The translations under genes and the position numbers were made by a program. The notes beneath the pieces are model-generated. The model saw only the letters and a list, made by a program, of their open reading frames with translations, did not search any database and was not told where the DNA came from. Below are positions 27,097 to 35,591 of a DNA stretch of 35,591 bases, piece by piece. Positions within the stretch are counted from its first letter, which is position 1; each line of letters begins with the position of its first letter. Location of the stretch: assembly GCA_019751895.1 (NCBI GenBank), contig JAIEMU010000138.1:1-35591 (forward strand). Direction: 5' to 3'. This stretch comes from Sphingobacteriaceae bacterium (GTDB lineage: Bacteria > Bacteroidota > Bacteroidia > Sphingobacteriales > Sphingobacteriaceae).

Positions 27097-28755
27097 ATGA
27101 AAAAACCATTTTTAAGCGCCCTCATTTTACTTGCTTTTAGCGCTCTTAGCCATGCACAACTGATGGATGGTAAAAAAGCATTTACAAAAGCCGACACCTT
27201 AAGGGGAATGCTCACACCTTTGCGTACTTGTTACGACATCAATTACTACCATTTAGACGTAAAAATTGACCTAGAAAACAAAGGCGTAAGTGGCAGTAAT
27301 ACCTTTGAATTTACCGCTACACAAGATTTTACAAAATTACAATTCGACTTATTTGCCAATTTGGAAATAGATAAAATACTATACAAAGGCAAAAAAATAC
27401 CTTTTACTAGAGAGTTTGGAGCTGTTTTTGTTACTTTTCCAAAAGCCATTCGCCAACATACAAAAGATAAATTTACCGTTTTTTATCACGGACTGCCTCA
27501 AATAGCCAACAATCCACCTTGGGATGGTGGTTTTATTTTCAAAAAAGATAAAGCTGGAAATCCTTTTGTTTCGGTAGCCTGTCAAGGTTTAGGCGCAAGT
27601 GTGTGGTGGCCTACCAAAGACCATCAAAGCGACGAAGTGGATAGTATGTTGGTGAGCATTACCGTACCCAAAGATTTACAAGCCGTAGCCAATGGGCGAT
27701 TGAGAAACATCATGAACAAAAAAGAAGGGCAAAAGCAATACAATTGGTTTGTAAAAAATCCAATCAACAATTACAATATCGCTTTTTACATTGGAAAATA
27801 CGCCCATTGGAGCGACAAATATGAAGGTGAAAAAGGTGCTTTAGATTTGGACTTTTGGTCTTTAGCCGAAGATAGCGCTCTAGCCAAACCACATTGGGAT
27901 GCAGACACCAAGCCTATGCTAAAAGCTTTTGAACATTGGTTTGGCCCCTACCCTTTTTACGAAGATGGCTACAAATTGGTACAAGCACCTCATTTGGGCA
28001 TGGAACATCAAAGTGCCATTGCCTATGGCAATCAATTTAAAAAAGGATATTTAGGTAGAGATATGTCGGGCACAGGAGCAGGGTTAAAATGGGATTACAT
28101 CATCATTCACGAAACTGGACACGAATGGTTTGCCAACAACATCACCACCAAAGACATTGCCGATATGTGGGTTCACGAAGGTTTTACCACCTATTCGGAA
28201 GTTTTATTTACCGATTATACGCAAGGTAAAGAAGCAGGTGACAAATACCTAATTGGTTTGCGCAGAGGAATTGGCAACAAAAAAACAATTATCGGTACTT
28301 ATGATGTAAATGAAGAAGGCTCTGGCGATATGTATCCAAAAGGTGCTAATTTAATCCATATCATCCGCCAACTGATAAATGATGATGAAAAATTTAGAAA
28401 TTTACTTCGTGGATTAAACAAAACTTTTTATCACCAAACCACCACCACCCAAGCGGTAGAAGCCTACATCATTGCACAAACAGGATTGAAATTGGAAAAA
28501 ATATTTGACCAATACTTACGAAATATAAAAATACCTGTGCTCGAATATAAAATCGTCAACAACGAGCTCAATTATCGTTGGGTAAGCGATGTCGCAGATT
28601 TTGATATGCCGATAAAAGTTTCGATAAAAGAAGGCGAATATTCGTTTATTTATCCAAGCAATGATTGGAAAAAAACTGATTTATCACCTAACATTACCGC
28701 AGAAAATTTCAAAATAGATCCTAATTTTTATGTACAAACGAAAAGGGTAGATTAG
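27097..28755 (+). CDS. M1-family zinc metallopeptidase, secreted
   Basis: HETGHEWFANNITTKDIADMWVHEGFTTYSE (HEXXH-X18-E), signal peptide. Confidence 0.95.
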   Translation: MKKPFLSALILLAFSALSHAQLMDGKKAFTKADTLRGMLTPLRTCYDINYYHLDVKIDLENKGVSGSNTFEFTATQDFTKLQFDLFANLEIDKILYKGKKIPFTREFGAVFVTFPKAIRQHTKDKFTVFYHGLPQIANNPPWDGGFIFKKDKAGNPFVSVACQGLGASVWWPTKDHQSDEVDSMLVSITVPKDLQAVANGRLRNIMNKKEGQKQYNWFVKNPINNYNIAFYIGKYAHWSDKYEGEKGALDLDFWSLAEDSALAKPHWDADTKPMLKAFEHWFGPYPFYEDGYKLVQAPHLGMEHQSAIAYGNQFKKGYLGRDMSGTGAGLKWDYIIIHETGHEWFANNITTKDIADMWVHEGFTTYSEVLFTDYTQGKEAGDKYLIGLRRGIGNKKTIIGTYDVNEEGSGDMYPKGANLIHIIRQLINDDEKFRNLLRGLNKTFYHQTTTTQAVEAYIIAQTGLKLEKIFDQYLRNIKIPVLEYKIVNNELNYRWVSDVADFDMPIKVSIKEGEYSFIYPSNDWKKTDLSPNITAENFKIDPNFYVQTKRVD

Positions 28756-28812
28756 TCATGCAACATTTATTTAATTTAATTGTCTATTGACTGTATTTAA
28801 AAAAATAAGATT

Positions 28813-29529
28813 ATGAAAAAACTAATTCACTACCTAACCTTTGCCTTCATGCTGTTTTCTTTACACGCTTTCGCAAATGAAAAAAAATCAAATTCAGAAG
28901 AGCGTGAAGTTCGCGACTTTCATGGCGTGACCTCTCATGGGGCATTAAATGTAATTATTCAAATGGGTAGCACCGAAAGCTGCCGATTAGAAGGCGATGC
29001 CGAAGCAATTGCTGATTTGATTGTTGAGGTAAAAAAAGGAGAACTAATTATCCGACCAAAAACAGAACGTTTATGGAGAAGTCAATTCAAAGACTCAAAA
29101 GTTACCGCTTACATTACCGCAAAACAATTGCACAATTTGGTATTAAGTGGTTCGGGAGATATGAAAGTTAAAGGCGAAATAAATGCCACTAAAATAAATG
29201 TTGTATTAAGTGGCTCTGGGACTATTGAGCTTGAGAAAGCAGTAGATGTGAAAGAGTCAAATGTTGTTCTAAGTGGCTCAGGGAATGTCTCATTGAATGG
29301 AAAAACCGACAAAGCTAAAATTGTATTAAGTGGTTCAGGAACATTTGAAGGAAATGATTTTTCAATTGAAAATCTATCCGTGGTAGCAAGTGGATCAGGT
29401 AGTGTAAATGTAATTGTAAATCAAAAAATTAGTGCAGTTATTAGCGGTTCAGCGGTAGTAAACTACAAAGGAGATGCAAAAGTTGAGCAAACAAAAATGG
29501 GTTCAGGCAGCGTTAATAAAATACAGTAA
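28813..29529 (+). CDS. Head-GIN-domain protein (DUF2807)
   Basis: REVRDFHGVTSHGALNVIIQMGSTESCRLEGDAEAIADLIVEVKKGELIIRPK followed by repeated (V)LSGSG beta-helix turns. Confidence 0.92.
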   Translation: MKKLIHYLTFAFMLFSLHAFANEKKSNSEEREVRDFHGVTSHGALNVIIQMGSTESCRLEGDAEAIADLIVEVKKGELIIRPKTERLWRSQFKDSKVTAYITAKQLHNLVLSGSGDMKVKGEINATKINVVLSGSGTIELEKAVDVKESNVVLSGSGNVSLNGKTDKAKIVLSGSGTFEGNDFSIENLSVVASGSGSVNVIVNQKISAVISGSAVVNYKGDAKVEQTKMGSGSVNKIQ

Positions 29530-29549
29530 AACCTTTGAATATTTAAAAA

Positions 29550-29588
29550 TAAGCCGATAATTTAGCTAAATTATCGGCTTATTTTTTG
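29550..29588 (+). terminator. Rho-independent terminator after the DUF2807 gene
   Basis: AAGCCGATAATTTagcTAAATTATCGGCTTATTTTTT. Confidence 0.8.
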
Positions 29589-29609
29589 ACAATCCTAAAA
29601 AAACTATCA

Positions 29610-30635
29610 ATGATGCGTATTGGAAACGAAATATTATTTTTTTTAAGTGCTTTAGGTGCTTTTAATAGTACTATTTTGAGCGTATATTTTATATTTTTCA
29701 AAAAGAATAGAGCTATTTCTGATGTGTTTTTAGGAGGATTATTATTCGCATTGAGCATCCGAATTGGGAAATCGGTGTTTTTTTATTTCAATCCACAATT
29801 ATCTAAAACCTACCTACAAATTGGGTTGTCTGCTTGTTTTTTAATCGGTCCTTTCTTGTATTTTTTTGTAAAATCTAAACTTCAAAAACTCAATTATTCT
29901 TTTGCAAAGTATAGCATCTTTTTTCTAATTGCACTTATTAGTGTTTTTGGAATACTTTTTCCTTATACAGAAAACACCGAATTGTGGAGAGGAATAATTT
30001 ATAGAATAATCAATATTCAATGGCTTATTTTTATTTTATTATCCATTTATCACGCAAAATCTATTTTCAAAAAAACCATTACAAATCGATCTAAAATAAA
30101 CCACGATGAAATTTGGATATTGTCTATTATTTGTAGCGTTTTGATTATTTGGCTTTCCTATTTTTTTGCTAAATACACTTCATATATTTCTGGATCTTTA
30201 AGTTTTTCATTTAGTTTTTATGTTTTGTTCGTTGTGCTTTATCGCATAAATAGTAAAAAATTGACGCTAGTAAAAGAAAAATACACAAACAAAATAGATG
30301 AAAAATTAGCAAAAGAAATGCAAGAAAAAATTAACCTGCTTTTTGGAACGAAAAAAAGCTATACAAACCCCAACCTAACTTTACCCATCTTAGCAAAAGA
30401 ATTAACGGTTCGTCCTCATTTATTATCCCAATATATTAATGACAATTTGAACAAAAGTTTTTCTCAATTCATAAACGAATATAGAGTAGAGGAAGCAAAG
30501 AAATTATTAAAAAATAACGACCAACTAAAAATAGATGCCGTAGGAATGGAATGTGGATTTAATTCAAGCAGTACGTTTTATAGTACATTCAAAAAAATTA
30601 CAGGCACAACACCAGCAAACTATCAAAAAAGCTAA
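29610..30635 (+). CDS. Membrane-anchored AraC-family transcriptional regulator
   Basis: N-terminal multi-TM region; C-terminal HTH: LTLPILAKELTVRPHLLSQYINDNLNKSFSQFINEYRVEEAKKLL...DAVGMECGFNSSSTFYSTFKKITGTTPANYQKS. ATG at 29610 is preferred over the TTG at 29586. Confidence 0.88.
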   Translation: MMRIGNEILFFLSALGAFNSTILSVYFIFFKKNRAISDVFLGGLLFALSIRIGKSVFFYFNPQLSKTYLQIGLSACFLIGPFLYFFVKSKLQKLNYSFAKYSIFFLIALISVFGILFPYTENTELWRGIIYRIINIQWLIFILLSIYHAKSIFKKTITNRSKINHDEIWILSIICSVLIIWLSYFFAKYTSYISGSLSFSFSFYVLFVVLYRINSKKLTLVKEKYTNKIDEKLAKEMQEKINLLFGTKKSYTNPNLTLPILAKELTVRPHLLSQYINDNLNKSFSQFINEYRVEEAKKLLKNNDQLKIDAVGMECGFNSSSTFYSTFKKITGTTPANYQKS

Positions 30636-30750
30636 ATTCTACTCCTAGAATATACATTCGGACTTCTTTTTTATACATCAAGAATGATTTAAAACTCAAG
30701 CAAAGTACTTTTGTTTGAAAATTTAATTTAATCACTTAATTCAAAAAATT

Positions 30751-31866
30751 ATGTCTAAAATCTTTTTTGTAATCGTATTTACATTCCAATCTCTATTCTC
30801 TTTTTCGCAATCGGAACAACCCTTAATAGAGAAATGCCTTCAAAATTATCTTGATGGAACCTCATACAACAACCCCGACACCATTCGCAAAGCTTTTTAT
30901 CCCGAAGCTAATCTTTTTCTAAGTCACAAAGAAAAACCGCTATGGATAGTCCCTATTTCAGAATATGTCAAATGGTTTCAAAAAGGTGAGCCGGGAAAAT
31001 TTAATGGACGATTGGGTAAAATTATTTCTATCGAATTTTATAATGATATCGCGATAGCCAAAGCCGAAATTATAATGCCTGAAAAAAAACAAGAATACAT
31101 GGATATGTTTTTGCTAAAAAAAATTCAAGGAGAGTGGCAAATAATTAGCAAATCGGCGAGTAGTAAAATATCTAATAAATTAGGTAAAAAAATACTATTT
31201 ATTGTATCCAATGCTCATTTTCATGGGAAATCTACTATTGCGACAGGGAACAGCTTTGCTGAAATTATTAATGCTTACCACACTTTTATAAGTGCTGGAT
31301 ACACTGTTGATTTTGTAAGTCCCGAAGGCGGAAGTATCCCTTTAGCTTATATTAACACTTCTGATTCCTTGCAGAAACAGTATTTATATAATCCAGATTT
31401 TATGTATGCTGTTGGACACACCTTGAACCCTAAAAACATTGACTACAAAAATTACAAAGCGGTACATTATATCGGTGGCGGTAGTGCTATGTATGATGTT
31501 CCGGAAAACGAAGATATTCAACGAATTGCTTTACAGGTGTATGAAGAAAATAACGGAATAATCTCTTCGGTGTGCCACGGAACGGCGGGAATTGTTAATT
31601 TAAAAACCAAGGATGGAAAGTATTTGGTTCATGGAAAGAAAATAAGTGGCTATCCCGAATCATTTGAAAAAAAGGATAGCGAATATTTTAAACAATTTCC
31701 ATTCTTAATTCAGAAAACAATCGAAGAAAGGGGTGGAAATTTTAAGCATTCCGCACAAGATGTTCCACATGTGGAAACAGACGGCAGAGTGATTACTGGT
31801 CAAAATTACCAATCCTCTAGTGGTGTTGCACAAAAAATAATCGCATTTATTGAACATAATGAGTAA
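30751..31866 (+). CDS. DJ-1/PfpI-family protein with N-terminal NTF2-like (lumazine-binding-like) domain, secreted
   Basis: N-terminal signal peptide + CLQNYLDGTSYNNPDTIRKAFYPEANLFLSHKE...; C-terminal FVSPEGGSIPLAYINTSD ... GIISSVCHGTAGIVNLKTKDGKYLVHGKKISGYPESFE. Confidence 0.88.
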   Translation: MSKIFFVIVFTFQSLFSFSQSEQPLIEKCLQNYLDGTSYNNPDTIRKAFYPEANLFLSHKEKPLWIVPISEYVKWFQKGEPGKFNGRLGKIISIEFYNDIAIAKAEIIMPEKKQEYMDMFLLKKIQGEWQIISKSASSKISNKLGKKILFIVSNAHFHGKSTIATGNSFAEIINAYHTFISAGYTVDFVSPEGGSIPLAYINTSDSLQKQYLYNPDFMYAVGHTLNPKNIDYKNYKAVHYIGGGSAMYDVPENEDIQRIALQVYEENNGIISSVCHGTAGIVNLKTKDGKYLVHGKKISGYPESFEKKDSEYFKQFPFLIQKTIEERGGNFKHSAQDVPHVETDGRVITGQNYQSSSGVAQKIIAFIEHNE

Positions 31867-31900
31867 TTTATAGCAACCATATTTTAACCTCAAACTGTCC

Positions 31901-31985
31901 CTAGCGTTCCGCAAGCTCGCCTACGGACTTCCACCACGAAAAGAGGCAAATACACAAAAGGGCTTTTCGAAATCGAAAAGCCCTT
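31901..31985. repeat. ~86-bp direct repeat, copy A, ending in a terminator hairpin
   Basis: CTAGCGTTCCGCAAGCTCGCCTACGGACTTCCACC...AAAGGGCTTTTCGAAATCGAAAAGCCCTT; near-identical copy at 32618-32704. Confidence 0.92.
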
Positions 31986-32059
31986 AAAATTTCAAAAAAC
32001 AATTTCAAAAACAATTTTGAATAAAATAATTACGTATTTTTGAATAAAATCATATCATT

Positions 32060-32302
32060 ATGGATTTACAAACGCGAAAATTAGAGATTATAAAACATTT
32101 TTTAAATCTTCAAAACGAGGATATGATTGCTCGTGTTGAAAATTTACTAAAAAATGACCCTGAATTTTTCAAAAATAAATCTCTTGAACCTTTTACAGTG
32201 GATGAATTCAACACCAGAATTAACAAATCTCTTTCCGACTCTAAAAAAGACAATGGAATTGAAATAAATGCTTTGATTCAAGAAATTGAAAAATGGGACT
32301 AG
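32060..32302 (+). CDS. Antitoxin component of a ParE/RelE-type TA module
   Basis: 80-aa protein (MDLQTRKLEIIKHFLNLQNEDMIARVENLL...EIEKWD) whose stop overlaps the toxin start; typical layout for Bacteroidota TA pairs. Confidence 0.8.
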   Translation: MDLQTRKLEIIKHFLNLQNEDMIARVENLLKNDPEFFKNKSLEPFTVDEFNTRINKSLSDSKKDNGIEINALIQEIEKWD

Positions 32303-32610
32303 TCATATTTTGGACAAATTTTGCTAAAAATGAACTTAAAAACATTTACAAATACCACCAAAAATTTGCTTCAACAAGTATTGCAAAAAAGCTGGTATCA
32401 GAATTAGCCATTCAAACTAAAAGTCTATTCAATCTACCTGAAATAGGACAAATTGAAGTGCTATTAAAAAGTAAGCCGCAAAAATTCAGATATTTAATTC
32501 ACAAAAATTACAAAATTATTTATTGGACAAACATCAAAAAAAATCGAATTGAAATTGTTAATATTTTTGATTGCAGACAAAACCCAATTAAAATTACTCG
32601 AAATAAATAA
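32293..32610 (+). CDS. RelE/ParE-superfamily toxin
   Basis: VIFWTNFAKNELKNIYKYHQKFASTSIAKKLVSELAIQTKSLFNLPEIGQIEVLLKSKPQKFRYLIHKNYKIIYWTNIKKNRIEIVNIFDCRQNP. Confidence 0.88.
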   Translation: MGLVIFWTNFAKNELKNIYKYHQKFASTSIAKKLVSELAIQTKSLFNLPEIGQIEVLLKSKPQKFRYLIHKNYKIIYWTNIKKNRIEIVNIFDCRQNPIKITRNK

Positions 32611-32617
32611 ACTATCT

Positions 32618-32704
32618 CTAGCGTTCCGCAAGTTCGCCTACGGACTTCCACCAAAAAAAGAGGTTATAACACACAAAAGGGCTTTTCGAAATCGAAAAGC
32701 CCTT
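32618..32704. repeat. ~86-bp direct repeat, copy B, ending in the same terminator hairpin
   Basis: CTAGCGTTCCGCAAGTTCGCCTACGGACTTCCACC...AAAGGGCTTTTCGAAATCGAAAAGCCCTT. Confidence 0.92.
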
Positions 32705-32727
32705 TTTAAAACCTATTTAAACGCAAT

Positions 32728-33720
32728 TTAAACCATTGCTTTACGCACCAAATATTCCGCTATTTGTACTGCGTTAGTAGCTGCTCCTTTGCGCAAATTA
32801 TCTGCTACAATCCACATGTTGATGGTATTGGCCTGTGATTCGTCTCTACGAATACGACCCACAAAAACCTCATCTTTTTGATGTGCATCTTTAGGCATCG
32901 GGTATTTTAAATTTGTGGGATCATCTACCACCACAATACCTTCTGTTTTCGCTAATAAAGCACGAACTTCCGCCACATCAAAATCTTTCTTAAATTCTAT
33001 ATTTACCGACTCCGAGTGTCCTCCCATTACAGGAATACGCACCGTAGTTGCCGTTACAGCAATGCTATCGTCGCCCATAATTTTTTGGGTTTCTTTAATC
33101 ATTTTCATCTCCTCTTTGGTATAGCCATTCTCCACAAAGACATCAATTTGAGGAATTACGTTCAAGTCAATTTGATAAGGATAAGCCATCTCGCCATCAT
33201 GAATACCTTTGCGCTCGTTCATCATTTGTGTCACCGCTTTTACACCTGTTCCTGTTACCGACTGATAAGTAGAAACCACCACACGTTTAATGCCATACAC
33301 TTGGTGCAAAGGCTTCAAAGCCACCACCATTTGAATGGTTGAGCAATTTGGGTTGGCGATAATTTTATCGTTTACCGTCAACACATCTGCATTTACCTCT
33401 GGAACCACTAATTTTTTAGTCTCATCCATTCTCCATGCCGACGAATTGTCAATCACCGTAGTACCCACCTCCGCAAAGCGAGGCGCATGTGCCAAAGAAG
33501 TTCCTCCTCCTGCCGAAAACAAAGCAACATTTGGACGCATCGCAATCGCAGTATCCATGCTAACAATTGGATACTGCTTACCCTTAAACGAAATCATCTT
33601 ACCAACACTCTTTTCAGATGCCACAGGGATTAACTCGGTTAACGGAAAATTGCGCTCTTCCAATACTTTTAACATTTCGGTGCCTACCAAGCCGGTGGCA
33701 CCCACTACTGCTACTTTCAT
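32728..33720 (-). CDS. asd: Aspartate-semialdehyde dehydrogenase
   Basis: MKVAVVGATGLVGTEMLKVLEERNFPLTELIPVASEKSVGK; catalytic NPNCSTIQMVVALKPLH. Start is the internal Met at 33720. Confidence 0.96.
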   Translation of the reverse strand: MKVAVVGATGLVGTEMLKVLEERNFPLTELIPVASEKSVGKMISFKGKQYPIVSMDTAIAMRPNVALFSAGGGTSLAHAPRFAEVGTTVIDNSSAWRMDETKKLVVPEVNADVLTVNDKIIANPNCSTIQMVVALKPLHQVYGIKRVVVSTYQSVTGTGVKAVTQMMNERKGIHDGEMAYPYQIDLNVIPQIDVFVENGYTKEEMKMIKETQKIMGDDSIAVTATTVRIPVMGGHSESVNIEFKKDFDVAEVRALLAKTEGIVVVDDPTNLKYPMPKDAHQKDEVFVGRIRRDESQANTINMWIVADNLRKGAATNAVQIAEYLVRKAMV

Positions 33721-33755
33721 TTTGATTTTTAATTTTAATTTATGTAAATTCAAAT

Positions 33756-35591
33756 ATGAGAAAAATTGTTTTTGTTTTATGCTTTTTATTTGCAAAATGT
33801 TGTTTTTCACAATTAAACGACAATTTTTCAGATGCCGATTTCGTTCAAAATCCTATTTGGTTGGGTAATACTTCCTTTTTTACCATTAATGCTAATCAAC
33901 AACTCCAATCGGGAAACAGCTCTGTAGCGCAAACCATTTACTTATCCACCGAAAATCAACAAACCACAAATGCGCAATGGACATTTTTTGTTCAACTCAA
34001 TTTCGACCCCTCAACGAGCAATTTGACACGCATTTACCTTGCGTCTAATCAACAAGACCTAACTAGCGCTTTAAATGGTTATTTTATCCAAATTGGCGAA
34101 AATGGCGCTACCGACAGTTTTGATTTATTCAAACAAACTGGAACGAGTATTGTGAAAATTATTGATGGCGCTGCTAAAACGCGTGCAAATGCCAATGTTT
34201 TAAATGCAAACATCAAAGTAACAAGGGACGACACCGGAAAATGGGAACTTTACACCGATAACACGGGAGGGACAAACTACGTTCTCGAAGGCACCAGCAC
34301 CGACAACACCCACCTTAGCGCCAATTGGTTTGGCGTATATTGCAAATACACCGCAACCCGATCCAATGGATTTATTTTCGATAATTTCAGCATCACAGAA
34401 TTGGTCAGCGACACCACTCCGCCAACGCTAACCAATGCCAAAGCAATAGATGAAACTCATGTTGAAGTTACATTTTCAGAAGCATTAGACCTTAATTCTG
34501 CTTTGCTAACCAACAATTACAGCCTAACAAATTCCGTAGAAAAGCCGATAGAAATAAAAACCACCAGCCTACCCAATGTGTTTGTGCTTCGTTTTCAAAA
34601 TGCGCTCAACAGTGGCAATTATACGTTAGAAGTAAACCAAGTGAGCGATAAGAAATTAAATCCAATTCTCCCAAATAACCGTGTTTCTTTTTTTTATCTA
34701 CAACCCTACACCGCCCAAAAAGGCGACGTCATCATCAACGAAATATTCGCCGACCCTTCGCCTGTAATTGGCTTACCTGCTAGCGAATTTGTAGAATTAT
34801 GGAACACTACCGACAAATTTATTTCATTAAAAAATTGGAAATATAGCGACCAAAGTACCGCCTATACTTTTGCTGAGGTGATTTTAGAACCCAAACAATT
34901 GCTTGTTTTATGCCCTGTGGCGGATGTAAATTTATACAACTCTTTTGGCAAAACATTGGGATTATCGTCTTGGCCTAGCCTCAACAACGACAAAGATGTA
35001 TTGACCCTCAGCAATCCTCAATCTGAGGTCATTGACCAAGTGTCTTATGTGGATACTTGGTACAAAGACAGCAGCAAAAAATTAGGTGGCTACACTTTGG
35101 AGCTCATCAATCCAAAAAGTAAATGTGGGGGCGTTCAAAATTGGGCAGCAAGCAAAGCGCCTTTAGGCGGAACGCCCGCAACACAAAACTCGATTTACCT
35201 AGAAAACCAAAACACTGAAAAATTAAGCCTTAGCCAAACACAATACATCGACAGTAAAACCATTCAGCTACATTTTAACCAATCTATCGACAGCAGTACC
35301 GCAAATGTGTTGAACAATTTTACACTAAAACCTCATTTGGGAGCGCCTAGTTTGGTACAGATAGACGAAAATGATTTATCGCTAATTACCCTCAAATGGA
35401 ACTCCGAAATGCAAACCAATACCCAATACCAACTCGAAATAAAAAACATAGCCAATTGCGAAGGTGAATTGATGGAAACTGTTGTCAAACCCTTTTTTAG
35501 GATTGATTTCTACTCCGCCCAAAAAGGCGACGTCATCATCAACGAAATATTCGCCGACCCTTCGCCTGTAATTGGCTTACCTGCTAGCGAA
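33756..35591 (+). CDS. Secreted lamin-tail-domain (LTD) repeat protein with SbsA/Big-like domains, 3'-truncated by window end
   Basis: Signal peptide MRKIVFVLCFLFAKCCFSQ; open frame to the window end (absent from the ORF track because there is no stop); GDVIINEIFADPSPVIGLPASEFVELWNTTDKFISLKNWKYSD is an LTD signature. Confidence 0.85.
   Translation, partial: MRKIVFVLCFLFAKCCFSQLNDNFSDADFVQNPIWLGNTSFFTINANQQLQSGNSSVAQTIYLSTENQQTTNAQWTFFVQLNFDPSTSNLTRIYLASNQQDLTSALNGYFIQIGENGATDSFDLFKQTGTSIVKIIDGAAKTRANANVLNANIKVTRDDTGKWELYTDNTGGTNYVLEGTSTDNTHLSANWFGVYCKYTATRSNGFIFDNFSITELVSDTTPPTLTNAKAIDETHVEVTFSEALDLNSALLTNNYSLTNSVEKPIEIKTTSLPNVFVLRFQNALNSGNYTLEVNQVSDKKLNPILPNNRVSFFYLQPYTAQKGDVIINEIFADPSPVIGLPASEFVELWNTTDKFISLKNWKYSDQSTAYTFAEVILEPKQLLVLCPVADVNLYNSFGKTLGLSSWPSLNNDKDVLTLSNPQSEVIDQVSYVDTWYKDSSKKLGGYTLELINPKSKCGGVQNWAASKAPLGGTPATQNSIYLENQNTEKLSLSQTQYIDSKTIQLHFNQSIDSSTANVLNNFTLKPHLGAPSLVQIDENDLSLITLKWNSEMQTNTQYQLEIKNIANCEGELMETVVKPFFRIDFYSAQKGDVIINEIFADPSPVIGLPASE

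Noticed and set aside
29136-29420. Repeated LSGSG-coding motif in the DUF2807 gene as a novel repeat
   Set aside because: Regular beta-helix turns with (V)LSGSG are a normal property of the head-GIN/DUF2807 family.
32549-32731. 60-aa ORF spanning the toxin end and repeat copy B
   Set aside because: Overlaps the toxin CDS and runs through the repeat and terminator hairpin; no domain. Likely spurious.
33335-33868. 177-aa plus-strand ORF antisense to asd
   Set aside because: Contained mostly within asd and running into the true start of the LTD gene in a different frame; shadow ORF.

Overview
This is a chromosomal segment from a Bacteroidota organism. It is AT-rich, its gene content is typical of the phylum, and several genes are preceded by TAnnTTTG-like -7 boxes. 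Most of it is housekeeping: proS, a Y/N/G-rich lipoprotein, an OmpP1/FadL-like porin, an ECF sigma/anti-sigma pair, holB, a RicT/PSP1 protein, gldH, pdhB, an AddB/AddA-like helicase-nuclease pair, a GH3 enzyme, a TonB-dependent receptor, gltX, DinB, a thioesterase, lpdA, a lactonase, an M1 peptidase, a DUF2807 protein, an AraC regulator, a DJ-1/PfpI protein, asd, and a large lamin-tail-domain surface protein truncated by the window end. Four signals stand out. (1) At about 15.95-16.85 kb, a single-domain HUH/Y1 transposase (RAYT/IS200-like) sits inside an array of nine REP-like hairpin units. The units share an AATAAT..CA-nCCCTTYGGGn'-TT pattern with compensatory stem changes, and they include two ~155-bp near-identical composite copies flanking the gene. 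(2) A matching bipartite ECF-type promoter (GTAAC-YTTTTA-N12-GTCWTA, identical 18-nt spacing) lies upstream of both the sigma factor gene and the TonB receptor gene ~13 kb away. (3) A ParE/RelE-type toxin-antitoxin module is bracketed by ~86-bp direct repeats that each end in the same terminator hairpin. (4) The final ORF has a 77-bp exact DNA duplication with an 804-bp (268-codon) period. No tools were run; all family assignments come from motif recognition.
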